From Saururus chinensis (Eukaryota; Streptophyta; Magnoliopsida; Piperales; Saururaceae): a DNA stretch of 64,000 nucleotides. The stretch is from contig CP141140.1 of assembly GCA_035235625.1 (NCBI GenBank), positions 46,433,351 through 46,497,350 of the forward strand, given 5' to 3'. The notes under the pieces were generated by a model, which was given only the letters and a program-made list of their open reading frames with translations, was not told the origin of the DNA and searched no databases. The number at the start of each line of letters is the position of its first letter. Position 1 is the first letter of the stretch. Shown here in pieces: positions 25,101 through 36,598 of the stretch. The translations under genes and the position numbers were made by a program.

Positions 25101-27646
25101 ACCTCTTCATAATTGGTTAGATTTCTCTGTATAGAGCACTCTTTGTACAACACTGTTTAGTAGGCAAATTCTCCATTGACTACGCTTTGAGAGGTGGCTG
25201 TCCTAGTGCCTAAGAATCTCATGGATTTTGAAAGAACAATGTAATACCCAGGGGTGATACCAGGGATCTGGATCAATTTGGTTAATGGAATTTTGATGCC
25301 AATATTTTTAAAAAGATGAAATAACTTCATATATGGAAAGAATTTTACTCCCTCTGTCCAATATTAATAGCTACATTTTGGAAAATAGTGGTTTTTATTG
25401 AATGGTAAAACCTATATCTAAGAGAAGAGAAAATAAATTCATGATACTCTTTTTTAAGTACCCAACCCCTTAAATTACACAAAATGGAGCTATTAATATG
25501 GAACAATTTTTTTTTGCCAAATGGAGCTATTAATTTAGGACTGAGGGAGTATTATTATATATAAAATAAAAAGATAAGAAAAAATAAAATACATGCCACA
25601 CATGAATTTTTCAGCAAGAAAATGTGACTAGATGTGGTGCAAGGCTGGAGCTCTGTCTCAAGTTTTAATGGGTACACAGTAATCAAAAGAGGTCGCTAGG
25701 CAACTTCTAAATTTATTTTTTAGGCTGGAACTACTCAAGCTTCCTAACAAAAGCAGTTAATGTGACTAGATGTTTTTGCTTCTGCCATCTCCCCCTCCCT
25801 CTATTCTTTGAGTGGACAGTTTCACAGGAAATTACTGATGCAGCAAAGATGGAGGCAGGCTGGAATCACCATGTACTAGATATCTTTAAGCTGCACAATC
25901 CTTTAGCTTAAGTGGATTTAAGAAACTGTTTGTCACACTTACTGCATCCATCTACCTTTTTTTAACTCAAAGAGGTACATGAAAATTGAGAGAATGTATA
26001 AAGAAAAGAACTGTTGTAGTTCGCCTCTTTCTCTATGTTGTCTTGAAGTATAGACCTGTGGACGCAGCTCTCCTTTCTGCCCTGGAATCTGATTTTTCAT
26101 TCACATACTTAACCAACAAAGGGTATATACAACTTGTAGAGGCTTTTTATTTTTGATGATATTTTGTAATATTATTTGCACTATAAACGTAGCGCTGCAT
26201 ATCGGGTCGGGTTGGGTCGATTCCAACACCCGGACAAAATAAAAAATGAAATTCAACTGAATCTTGGGTCTGATTGAAAGGTTAGGTTTTTTATTTTTGG
26301 GGTTGACCTAAGTTTTTTTAGAGGAAAAATATTTGGTAGGGTCAAATTTTCTTATACTTAAATTATCGTGTTGAGTATTGGGTGTTTTATAGGCTAAATC
26401 CAACCCTACTCGAGAATTAGTTGGTTTTTTTTTCCTATACCCAACCCTTCCCGGGATAGAACCTGATTTGAGGGTAATCTCAGGTTGGTTCCATCAGCGT
26501 TGCATTGGGTCAGGTCAGGTTTTTTGGTGCATCCCTAGATAAAAGTATAATTGACATAGGTGGGTCTGTGGTTGTACCTGGGCAATTGATCTGACAGGAC
26601 TGTTGAGCTACCATTCCTTGGGTAGACTAGGCAATTCTGTTGTATGGTTAACTGGTTGACTATGGCTGTCGACTGGTCTATGGATTAACCATTCAATGAT
26701 TTGGCTCAAATATCGTGGTGCTTCAAGTTGACCAATCTAAGTTATACTTGATTTTCAATCCAGTTTTCATGTCCATTCATTTTGATTCCCATTAAAACTT
26801 ACATACTCAATTCAAACCACTACTTTTGTTAGGCCAAATATTATTAATTGGTTATTTCTCCTTCATTCGTAAGCCAAAGTAACACATATACTAGCCTAAG
26901 TGACATGACATGTCAAAATTAAGTTTCAACATGATAGAATTGTTATTGTATGATACAGATGGTAGTTTGAGTATCTGCTTTTGTTTGAGAAATTTCTGGC
27001 CAATTCAATGTTTATTTTCTTTTTCACAGTGAAACGCTCCTGCTTTTCTTCCTACCGCAGGGCTTGAATTTCCTTTTCTCTTTGCCTCAGGTATTGTCCA
27101 ATCATATATCTGACTTTTTTTTTTAATAATTCTGTTTGTATTCATTTTCTCAATTAATATCTTTCTATATATTTTTACCTTTTCCTACCAGCTACTAAAG
27201 ATCATTCCATGCCCAAGACACCGCCTCCCCATGTAAGTCTTCTAAATTGGTTTTAGCAAAACCCTCCAAACAGTTAATATATAAAAGAAATTGTCTGTTT
27301 TCTCACTGTCTCATGTTTAAAATTTGCCATTTGGTAGATTTGACCCCCAAACTGGTCTGCTAACTGGAACCAAGGATGGGACCCTCGTAAATATTTTTCT
27401 TAGACTGTTTGGGTCGTGCTCAGAGAAATCTCTTTGCATAAAACTATTGGTTTTTCAGGTAAGTCTTCAAATAACAGAAGCAAAAAAACAAAAATCACTT
27501 AACATGCAAGTTTTATCTGTGATCCCTAATATTTCTCCTTAAATTAGGATTAATAGTTTTTCTTTTTCTTTTATACTACTCAACAGGCCTTATGTTGCCT
27601 CCTGTGTTTCTTGCTGAGATATCTCCTTGCCGGTTGGTACAAGTGA
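16176..27646 (+). CDS. ALG7: UDP-GlcNAc:dolichyl-phosphate GlcNAc-1-phosphate transferase (11 exons)
   Basis: Multi-pass ER membrane enzyme that starts the N-glycan donor by moving GlcNAc-1-P from UDP-GlcNAc to dolichyl phosphate; the tunicamycin target. Exons by eye: 16176-16528, 17173-17260, 17389-17480, 17653-17771, 17912-18027, 20573-20700, 20802-20888, 27030-27090, 27192-27232, 27338-27458, 27587-27646. They join in phase to 1266 bases, 421 residues plus stop, close to the usual plant length. Landmarks: [17 protein letters not shown] (about 102-118), [12 protein letters not shown] (166-177), [19 protein letters not shown] (231-249), [11 protein letters not shown] (305-315), CPRHRLP (355-361), LVFQ (399-402), C-terminal AGWYK. 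These are the conserved active-site loops of the DPAGT1/GPT family. Introns are GT-AG except intron 4 (GC-AG). Residue 362 is Ile where the family usually has Arg. The start is the ATG giving the family-like N-terminus. Confidence 0.95.
17772..17777 (+). other. GC splice donor of ALG7 intron 4
   Basis: Exon 4 ends ...GATCTTG and the intron begins GCAAGT; the acceptor is TTGCAG at 17906-17911. Joining here gives G|GT (Gly) and continues the family sequence as [12 protein letters not shown]. The next downstream GT (17776) joined to the same acceptor gives an early stop. GCAAGT matches the consensus of rare GC-AG introns. Confidence 0.88.
18028..20572 (+). other. ALG7 intron 5 (2.5 kb) with retroelement remnant
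   Basis: Donor GTAAGG, acceptor TTTCTGCAG. It contains a duplicated LTR-like segment at 19599-19890, described separately. The remainder is AT-rich with no recognised coding sequence. Confidence 0.8.
19599..19890 (+). mobile_element. TRIM- or copia-like LTR/PBS remnant in intron 5
   Basis: Two diverged copies of one segment: 19599-19701 and 19771-19890. Both open GTTGGATAATCT and continue through GGCTRTTCCTTA, CTCRAGCTTT and RAGGCAAYTTGGT. The first runs into TGGTATCAAAGC (19690-19701), which resembles the tRNA-Met primer-binding site TGGTATCAGAGC of plant LTR retroelements. No coding domain is present, so a short nonautonomous (TRIM-like) element or two nested LTR fragments are both possible. 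Confidence 0.45.
25346..25551. mobile_element. Stowaway-like MITE with TA duplication
   Basis: Element 25348-25549 (202 bp) opens CTCCCTCTGTCC and closes GGACTGAGGGAG, giving matching terminal inverted repeats that extend inward (ATTAATAGCTACATTTTGG against CCAAATGGAGCTATTAAT). TA dinucleotides flank both ends (25346-25347 and 25550-25551). This is the structure of Tc1/mariner-related Stowaway MITEs. There is no coding capacity. Confidence 0.9.
26182..26545. mobile_element. hAT-like MITE, copy 1, degenerate 8-bp TSD
   Basis: Element 26190-26537 (348 bp) opens TAGCGCTGCATATCGGGT and closes GGTTTTTTGGTGCATCCCTA. Terminal inverted repeats are TAG(C/G)G(C/A)TGCA. Flanks TATAAACG and GATAAAAG agree at six of eight bases, consistent with an aged 8-bp hAT target duplication. 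The interior is rich in GGGTTGGG/CCCAACC words and repeats the termini in imperfect inverted form. A second copy is at 56308-60188. Confidence 0.75.
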
Positions 27647-28240
27647 TCGAGCCAGATTTGCTTGCCCTCTCAACAACCTGTAAAATGACTACCAATGGGT
27701 TTAAATCCTTATGAAATTTTTGTTTAAGTGTTTATCCAAGATTTGGAGCATTTTAACATACACAGATTTGGAGCACCAGATTGCATCTTTAATGTCTATC
27801 AGAGTTTACCTTTCCAGTCAATAGAGAGAAGGGTAAGTTGTATTTAACCACTAGTTGGATTACAAAATGTGACTTGCGATTAGTTGCATCAGGAATCAGT
27901 GGCAACCGGGAGCCTGAATTATTGAGCTGCGTAACTTCATCGATGAGCCATCTCTAGAGAGCTTCACCTATTGTTTTGCTAATTATTTACGTTTTATGCT
28001 GAAACTAATCTGTTTCATATTGCTTTCTTTGGCAAAAATATGATTAATCTCTGTTTTGAAATGTTTGGACACATGACGAACAAGAAAAACCCTTTCCTGA
28101 GGGGACTCAACTTCTCTCAAAGCAGAGTAGAGGCTTGATGAGCCTTATATTGTATGGATGTTCTAAATCACCAAGGGTTTTATTTTTCTTTTGTCATTTT
28201 AAGAAGGGAAAGTTGTTTTGTGTTAATGTTAGGCATTTGC
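27647..28240 (+). other. ALG7 3' UTR and downstream flank
   Basis: Follows the TGA at 27644-27646. There is no clear AATAAA. T-rich stretches near 28170-28200 are plausible cleavage regions. No other gene is seen. Confidence 0.4.
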
Positions 28241-28250
28241 CTGGGAAACA

Positions 28251-28299
28251 TTTTTTATGTTTCTTATTGACACTGAGTTTAGCGTAAGGAACACATGAG
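28251..28299. repeat. Hairpin repeat, copy 2
   Basis: TTTTTATGTTTCTTA, then TGACACTGAGTTTAGC, then GTAAGGAACACATGAG. The left arm TATGTTTCTTA is nearly complementary to the right arm GTAAGGAACACA. It lies about 110 bases from copy 3 in the same orientation. Confidence 0.65.
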
Positions 28300-28359
28300 T
28301 TGTCTATCTAAACAACTGATGGCGCACATGTTAGTGCAGGTCTAGTGTGCATTAACAAT

Positions 28360-28400
28360 TTTATGTTTCTTACTGACACTGGGCTTAGCGTAAGGAACTA
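28360..28400. repeat. Hairpin repeat, copy 3
   Basis: TTATGTTTCTTAC, TGACACTGGGCTTAGC, GTAAGGAACTA: arms nearly complementary. Copies 2 and 3 could be the two ends or a tandem pair of one small MITE spanning about 28250-28400. Confidence 0.65.
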
Positions 28401-30373
28401 GGCTCACTGTAAGTAGACAACATAGGAATTGCCTTCGTTTTGAAGCAACAATTTATAACAGTTCTTGCAAAAATAAAAAAAATGCTTTGAAGTTTCAGAA
28501 TGACTATAATGCATCGTTAAACTGAATCGTGACCACACATTCGTGAAAAGGAAAAATTGAGACATAAGAAAAGCCATCTTGGCATGGTTTTTAAGGAAAA
28601 ACAACAAAGGCTCGTCGATAGTCAGACCTGGTTACATAGGTTCGTAAATTTGATAGGGTTTTTAACGGTTTTATATTGTCATGGTAATTTTCAATGATAA
28701 GTGACTTTATTAAAGGACAAAAAAAAGTAAAAGATTGTAATACCCTTTCTTTTACAAAACCAAAACCCAACTTCTGCCCAAACTATTTTTGCAAAATTGA
28801 TCACTGAAGAAATTGTTTGCTCAAGCAAACCCCCAAAGCTCTAGTTTGAGGTCACTGACATTGTAATTTCAGATGGGAAACTCTTGAAGCTACAGTCTAA
28901 TGATCTACTTGTTTTGCACAATTGCAACTTCCTATGATATTACTCTTAAATAGCGTGTATTCTCATCTTTGATGTATTAGTTTTTGATAGTTTATAATTA
29001 AATATTTTGTAAGCGTATAAAGTAATTGTATTAGGTGAAATATTTAAAGGTTATTAAATTTTAGGAATAGATGAACTTATTACCAAACATAAAAGAGATT
29101 TTGTTTTTAATTTAAAACTAAAAAGAGCTGAAATGTAAATTAAACGAGAAAACAATATAATGAAACTTATTTAGAAATATGAATCATTAAAATCCTTTTC
29201 TTGAAATTTCTTTATGTCATACTATAAGTTTAATATTCTTCTAATCGACTTAGTGGATCACTACATTGTTCTTAAAACCAAGTACTTCAATAAATAAAAA
29301 TTAAGAGTTCTAGCTTCTTTGCGCATGATTTTTTTATTAAGTAGAAACTAGTAAATAATCTTTCAAAGCGCACTCTCATAATGAATCATTTATTTAACTA
29401 ACATTCAATTCACACATGAATACATCAATTTATGTGAAAAAACCCTAATACGGGTAAAAAATAATAGCAGTTCCAAAGGAACCAAATCAATGAACTAGAA
29501 ACTAAGACTTTACATTACCACGAGCAAACTACCAACTTTGTTTAGACTCTAACATAAAGCTCTTATTATTTAAATCATTGTTGCTGGCCTTCAAGTTTTT
29601 TCTTTCAAGCACTTGAAATTTTCTATCTCATACCTTGTCTCTATCTTCTTCTAGTTTTCAATGAGTACCTCTTGTTGTATTGACTTTTACCTTGTGGAAA
29701 CATTTAATATCACATTGAAGATATGCTGCAAAAAACCTTTGAAAATTTTGTGTATAAACTCCTTTAGTTGTGGACTGTCTTCTTTAATTTACTATACATC
29801 TTCAATTCAAAGCTTCATGTGAATTCTCCTTTAAAAAACAATAAGAAAAAGTGTAAACCCTTTCTCTCTAAACTCCTCTAGGTTTTTATAGGAAAAATTT
29901 TGTGATTTTAGAACCTTATATAGGTCCTTAAGTCGATTTATGACATGAACTTGAATAAGGAATGAAATTGAATCAGAATGTCTTAATTATGGTAACTTGT
30001 CCATGAAATGATCGATTGTTTTAAATTACGATCTATCGGTCACTATTTTTAATATGCACGATACTCCAAGTGATCAATCAATTCATAAGAACGATCTATT
30101 GATAACTCTTGGTTTCATATTGCACTGGGCTGAATCAAGGTGTGATCGTTCGTTCTATTTCACTTGTTTTGTAGTGATCGATCGTTCTTCTTATAATTCT
30201 ACCTTTTTTTTCTTTAAAACATTCTAAAATCCCTAAAACAACTTTTGAAACTTTTTCAAGTAATTTTTGTATGTAAATATGATCTGAATAAGCACACGCC
30301 TACTCTTATTTTTCAAGTTTATCAATTTTAAATCTAACTCGACCACAACAACTTCAAATTAGATTATAAGATA
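28401..30373. other. AT-rich repeat-derived DNA left of solo LTR B
   Basis: No gene recognised. The second half (from about 29400) looks like noncoding retroelement LTR sequence and contains the paired-word module at 30009-30188. Its continuation probably resumes at 33792, on the other side of solo LTR B, because LTR B is a later insertion here with an exact duplication. Confidence 0.4.
30009..30188. repeat. GATCGATC-type paired-word module, three units
   Basis: Pairs of near-palindromic words separated by short spacers: TGATCGATTG..ACGATCTATCGG (30009), TGATCAATCA..ACGATCTATTG (30071) and TGATCGTTCG..GTGATCGATCG (30143). Unit spacing is about 62-72 bp. The layout matches the CGTTCGAACG modules, with different words. 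Confidence 0.6.
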
Positions 30374-33300
30374 ATACATATCATGACCCGAATTTTCAAG
30401 ACCCTTTTTAAATAGAGGACACGTGATAAATCATGATAAATTTTTTTCTTTAAATCAAATCAAATTAAATCAATCGAGTAAAATATTTAGGTCGTGATAA
30501 CTGGGGTTCACAAATATGAATGTCAAAACATATGATATTATTATAGGTGTCAACATTTGATAAATAGTAGGTTAACTCTCTAAGTACTCACACCAGTAAT
30601 TACTATTACTTACAAGATTGCAGAAGTAATAAACTAGCTACCACTAGTACAATGTTGTCCTCAAATGCCCACCAACATCTTGATCTCGCTATGTCCTCAT
30701 CTAAAGAACCTGCAACCATACAAGAACAAACAACAACCAAGCATCTCCTCCACTCGGAGAGCATTTTCCAAATGATCAAAAGTATTAATTAAGATTTTTT
30801 GGATTAGGCCAACATCACTTGATGTTAGTTGCCTACGTACTCATCAGACAACATTTTCAATATTTCCAACAAGATCGGATCTAGACGTAGTTCTGCCTAA
30901 AAACTACATTATCCTAATAAGCATAACATCACACATGCACTGCTTAAGTATTTTCAACCAATCTATATTTTATACAAGTCTTTTAATCGTTCCACTTGTT
31001 CTAATTAAACAAGCAATATCAAACAATCTTATTAATAATCTCTCGAACCATTGTTTGATAAATTAATGTCTCTGTCTAATCCCAAAGACAGACAACCACA
31101 TCAGATGTCAACCTAAGTGACAAATGATACACTCACTATAAACCACCCTCAAAGGTAATCCATGATGAAACCCTTGAATCCACCAGGACCTTGGAATCCA
31201 CCAGGAAGTGTCATCTCCCAACCTAATCCTAAGGATCTAATCGGAGTGTAAGGGAATGACCCACAACTGCACCTGAACAGAAGTGGTGTGAGATGCCAAC
31301 CAAGAAGGATGTCAGCGACTATGACTACGTGTTCACTAAATGATCCTCAATAGATTGATGTGAGCCTAGCTCACACAACACTCCATCCAACAGGAAGGTG
31401 CAACATCACAGTCAAATTAATAGCTCCTCAATGGAGCAAAGACTCAGAAAAACCATTATGAACCCTGCCTTGCTCATCAACAAGCAATGATTCTGAACGA
31501 CTATCCCAAACCCTATCAATCTCTTTTAGACTAGGTTCAAAACTCAAAATTGTCATCAATTTATTAACTAAGGAAGATTATCAGGTCAAAGGTCTTGTTC
31601 ACTCTATGAACTAGTCCCATACCCCTCTGAAGATATTTTAGTCTTTATTTGATTAGGTGTTCTCGCTCAATCCAAAACTATCTAACCCCCTTGATTAATA
31701 TTTCATTAATCTTAAGTTAGTGATAAATTACTATCACAACATCAATAAGAAACATCAAAACAATGAACAATCATAACATATTGTAATATCAATAACCAAA
31801 TTCAATAATGATATTAGAAATGTTCACGCTCTTGTGCCCTAACCCTTCTTGGGTTAGTTGATTAAATCTTTATAAAAATTGGTCATAATGCGCACAAGGG
31901 TATTAATATAATTATCCTATATTGGACATGGGCCTCTCCATTCTGGGGTAAGTTTGCGACCTCTCTAGAGGTTTCAGAATCACATTGGCTCATTAATTTC
32001 ATTCGCATGAATGTGGGCCGGTTTGCTCATAGGGGTATTTCTATCTATTTGTTCAAGGCTTTCGTGAACCCTAATGGGTCCAAAACTAATTTAGGGGTAC
32101 TCCTTGATGTTATAGACTTGGGGTAATTTTCTTGCCGTTTAACGGGGTCGTAAACCCCTTGAACCTACCCCGGTTCAATTAATAGTTTTACCTTAACCTT
32201 AGGGGTAAAATAGTCAATTATCTACTTATTGAGATTTTTCCCTAGCTTGTGGCTTGGTCAAAATTTAGGATACACATTAAAATCTCACTGAGATTTTTCT
32301 TAATTTTGGAATCCACTTATAGGCCCTTGAACCGGAGCCCCAAAGTCTAGTCATTAATCATTATTCTACGATTCAACTCACAAGGATAAATTGGTCATTT
32401 CAAAGCCTTCGGGATTTTTACCCAGTCTAAAACTTATTCAAAATACTCTACATGAACTTACAATTATTCATAATTTTTTCTGAATTTTTAAGACTATCAA
32501 AATTCACTAAACGGGAATTGGTTCAGTTTCCTTCTTTTTTTTGGGGGGCCAGGTCTTGAACAACGAGGTTTAGGTCGGGCCACAACCTAATCCTGTTCCT
32601 TTGTCTTCCCTACTCCTGGTCAGAGGTGCTGAAGCCTTTTGTGGTGGCGCCTCCCAGCCGTCTCGACGGGGCTAGGGCCGAGGCTGGTTTGATCGTCGTC
32701 ACCCAGCGAATTCGATGGACTTGGCCTTGCCTCCATCAGGTGGCTGGTTGGGGCCAAAGCACCCCTCCTTTTTTTTCAACCGGCTGAAGGCCTGCCAGCC
32801 TCTGACGGTAGCCGTGGCAAGGCGATAGTCTATCCCATTTGGATAGCCCCTAGTAGTGATTCCAATGGCTGGCCGCCTTCCTTCGCCGGCCATAGTCGGT
32901 TGTGTTTTTTTTAACAAAGACCCGCACGGTGGCAACGGGGCTTGCTGCCTGTGGGTCTCTGTCACCCACACTATAGAACCTCCACCTCCGGTCGATTTTG
33001 TTCGTCGACCAGGTTTCTAGCTGGAAGATTCCTGGCCAACTAGTGGCCGATCGACCACTGTCAAACAACTTTTTAAAAAAAATTATTTCAATATCACTAT
33101 TCATCATAATTACGAAATAGTGACAGCAAAACACTATTCAACATAATTACATGAATAGTGATTGTAGAAATCACTATTCTTATAAATTACAAAACAGTTG
33201 AAAAAATCACTAATAATAATATTTATAATGAAATTACTTAATAAAATATTCACTAATCTCGACTCGAACACGAAAACAATGTTCTTCCCTTAATTGTCGG

Positions 33301-33791
33301 TTTGCTGTCGATCCACCACCGCCAGAGCTCCTTCGTCGACCACCTTCTTCACCCCTTAAGGGCTCCCCCAAACAAGCCATAATTAACCTTTTATAAACAT
33401 GGGGATTAGGGTTCCTAATTCCCTTAGAAGTTGGACCAAACTTCCTTACTTAGGCAACTTAATTGGGCCACTAAAAATTAATTTTATCACTTTAATTAAT
33501 CAGGCCCGTATAGTGACTTAAACAGACATTTCGTGCGTCCAATTCGGGTAAACAGGCCCTGCACGATATATTCAACTTCGAATAATCGTAACTCCCTCAT
33601 GTGAACTCCGATTTGCATGTTCTTGGTAGCATTTCAAAGCTCTTTCTGTCTATTTTCTAACCACATATGTTTAACCATAATTTCTATCTATTGAAGAAGT
33701 TATTCTCACGATAAAGTGAAGGGGTTAAATACCCTAATTTCCACGTGTTTAATTTTCAAGAATCTAGGAAAATTTGGGATATTACAATACA
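30374..33791 (+). mobile_element. Solo LTR B (long LTR family 1), plus orientation, with TSD
   Basis: The LTR is 30379-33786 (3408 bp), opening TATCATGACCCGAATTTTC (the first TG has decayed to TA) and closing GGGATATTACA. An exact 5-bp duplication ATACA flanks it (30374-30378 and 33787-33791). It is homologous to LTR A in the opposite orientation. There is no internal coding domain, PBS or partner LTR, so it is a solo LTR left by LTR-LTR recombination. A GC-rich island lies at about 32540-33060. Confidence 0.87.
32540..33060. other. GC-rich island inside solo LTR B
   Basis: GC-rich block with GGCTGG, CGGCC and CCTGGCC words, at the position equivalent to the island in LTR A. Short open frames (90-94 residues, minus strand) have no recognised domain and are probably chance. 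Confidence 0.6.
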
Positions 33792-36598
33792 TACACAACA
33801 TTTTTTGACATAATTTTGATAAAGAAATAAACTAATAAGTTAGACATATGACTCATATGTTCTGACGCATACAATTGACATACATCACAAACTAAGATCT
33901 AAATTAGAAGAAAAAGAAATTAAAACTCATCATGACTTCATCAATTCCAAAGCTTGAGAATTCTAGCCTTGCATAGTTTATGGAAACCATTGAATCTTCA
34001 TGAAAATCCGTGAGTGTGATGTGCGAACATGCTAGGACATTTCCCGAGCAAGTGAGCTTCTCTTTCCTTTTGGCATTTAGAAAATAACTTGGAATGCCCA
34101 ATAGTTTTGCTCAATAGGTGTTTGTATAGACCCAAGACTTAGTGGAAGAGTTTTAGTTGGAGAATGAGGAAAAAATGGCTTAAACATAAAATAGCGTGTA
34201 CAACTGATCGATCACCATCTCTAGTTGATCAATCTAAAATGTTACTGTAATCTTATTTCTAAAGAGCTGATCGATCACCCCAAAGCCCGATTAATCACCC
34301 CAAAAACTTCTCGACCGATCAATCAGTCTTTGTGGCACCTGTGATTTCTAAAGAGAATTCTCGAACTTCTTAAATTATAATATTGAAGAGTAAATTAATC
34401 AAGAAATTAGTAATGATGATAAGTAAAGAAGATATGTGAATTATTATTTATTTTATAGATCATAGTTCTATCAGTAAGGCACCAACACGCCGATGAACTA
34501 GGTCGGTGAAATAGTATTTTTACTATTGGCGAGGTTCGATGTGTCAATGATCCTATCGATGGACAATAATTCCTCTATCAGCAAGGTTTGACATATCAAT
34601 GGCCTTGCCAATGAAACTGTATTTTCATTGTCGATAGGGTTCGACGCATCGATGACACTTGAACTAATCTACCAATGGTTATGAAACTATACTAGAAGCA
34701 GTTTTAGATAGTTTTTAGAGTTGTTTAAACACCAAGATTCAATTTTTAGACTTCCACATAAATATCTTTGATGAATTATTGCCCAAAACTGACAAACTCT
34801 CTAACTTTGGGGGAGAACAACAGATTAGGGCAAGTCAAAATTTTGGAGAAGGAAGTAGAACTAGATTTTTGGAGAACTCTTCATTGTTTGATGAGAGGTT
34901 GGATTGCTAACATGAAAGTGTGATGCTAAAGCAAGAAATTCATGTTATTGAATAATAGTAGAGTAGTATATCCTTTAAATTCATATTTTACCATTAATAT
35001 ATGATATGCTCTGTTGTACATGATAGTTATGAATAATGTTTGGATATTTCGTGTTATGTTGATGAATATCCCTTTAATCTCTCCATGTAATTGTTAGGGA
35101 TTAAATTAAAGTTGATTGCATGATTATATTTGATTCTAGAAAGTTATTTTTTTGATGATATATGATTATGCAGAATTTCCCCGTTCATTGCCACATTTGT
35201 TGACGTGTTGACAATGTTACCATTGTGGGAAGAAGAAGATTGAATAGTACTGGTGAACCTATGGCACATCAATGTATTATTGATGGATTACTAGCAGTGA
35301 TGTTGACGTGTTGATTAGGATGATTCTCTTATTCATTCCACTATCGGCAAGGGATTTGACGCGTCGATGAGTTATCAATGGTCATCATTGACTTGGTCGA
35401 CACGTCAATGAGTCCACCGAGAGCAAGTCGGTTTTGGGTATTTTTATGAGAAGTAATACCATGCTATTTGATGCATGAATTGTAAATATATGTGATGATG
35501 TTGATGAACTATAATTGGGTGTATGTACCCTTGTGTGTGAATATCCTTATAATAGATCGCATCCCAAGATTGATGTCTTTTGGCATAAGAGATCGAAGGA
35601 ACCTTCAGTGCCTTAGCTCCTCAAGGGAGTCTTTAACCATGTAGATGGAAAGGGTTTGGTATGAAATAGAACTAAGGTCTTTTGGCTCTCCAAGGATAGG
35701 AGTTATGTAGAACCACTTCCTTGGTCCGAAAGTCGTGTTTGAATGAATTAGAGATTAAAAGATGATTGGTCCCGCGCAGGGTAATACAAGAGGTCTCAAT
35801 GATCATGAAAGTTAGAACTTCAACCACTTGGGCCCATGACCCCCTGTGTGCCTTAGCAGGAAGACTTCAAAGTACGTGAGGTCCGAATGTATGTAGTTCA
35901 TAGTCTAGTGAGGTGAGATTGTACTCCTCGACGTGGCTACCATGTCATAGAGACCATTTGACGTACTCTTAATTGGAAATTTTTGAGTGAGAGTTATGTG
36001 ATTTTTGGAAGAATATTTAAGAAATGATTTTTTGTTATGCTTTTGATGATTTGAAGTATAATATTCATTGAAATGGAAATCATATTGGTCACTATACTTA
36101 TTCTTTTGGAATGTTGTTTTGAAATAATTATTGAAGGTATTATAGTTCCTATTTAGCCATCCCACTGGGTATATTCGTATAATTAGCATCCATTTTGATG
36201 CAGAATCTTAAGAAGAATAACCAGGTGGGTGACTCTTATGCTAATAGAAGATGTGAAACTCTTAATTCTATATAGAATTTTCTAATCTTGATATTAAACT
36301 TTAGTTAGTGTATAGTTTTTATACATAGGCACGAGAGTGCCAATCAATTATAATTTGTGTATTATGCAGTTTGGTATGTACTCAGGCAAAACCCTGTGAG
36401 ATTTGATTGTGATTTTGTCATGTTATATATATATATATTATGTAAAGACGATGATTTGATTATTCATATATTTTAAAACGAGCGAGTTATACCCTGAATT
36501 AATATATTGGTCGAAGGATCTGACAAATGAGTTCAATTTTTTTTGCTTTAGCTGATTTTTAATTCGAAAATGAATTGAGAAAAATCTAGGGTGTGACA
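33792..36598. mobile_element. Repeat-derived block, probably containing an LTR in minus orientation
   Basis: No gene recognised. The right edge reads AATCTAGGGTGTGACA (to 36598), which on the minus strand is TGTCACACCCTAGATT, a plausible LTR start. No matching far end with a GCCTT duplication was found. Bases 34205-34325 hold a GATCGATC paired-word module. Bases 34480-34680 and 35190-35430 repeat CGATGA, GACGCGTCGATGA and TTGACGTGTTGA words in a looser way. Left boundary uncertain. Confidence 0.35.
34205..34325. repeat. GATCGATC-type paired-word module, second site
   Basis: TGATCGATCACC..GTTGATCAATC from 34205, TGATCGATCACC..CCGATTAATCACC from 34268, then CCGATCAATCAG at 34315. Unit spacing is 63 bp. 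It mirrors the module at 30009-30188 on the far side of solo LTR B. Confidence 0.6.

Larger units (their letters stand above)
20889..27029 (+). other. ALG7 intron 7, unusually long (6141 bp)
   Basis: Donor GTGAGC at 20889, acceptor TTTTTCACAG ending at 27029; the phase matches AG|T (Ser). It holds a Stowaway-like MITE (25348-25549), a hAT-like MITE (26190-26537), and unnamed retroelement-like stretches, including a TATATAAAATGGG near 23905 and a CT-microsatellite near 21965-21985. No complete gene is seen inside. Open frames such as 21203-21424 and 23005-23322 lack recognisable domains. Confidence 0.85.

Noticed and set aside
32699..33134. Two ~90-codon minus-strand frames
   Set aside because: Inside the GC-rich island of solo LTR B; no homology recognised.
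33792..36598. A fifth solo LTR ending at 36598
   Set aside because: The right end looks like an LTR start on the minus strand, but no far end with the expected GCCTT duplication was found, so only a low-confidence block is reported.
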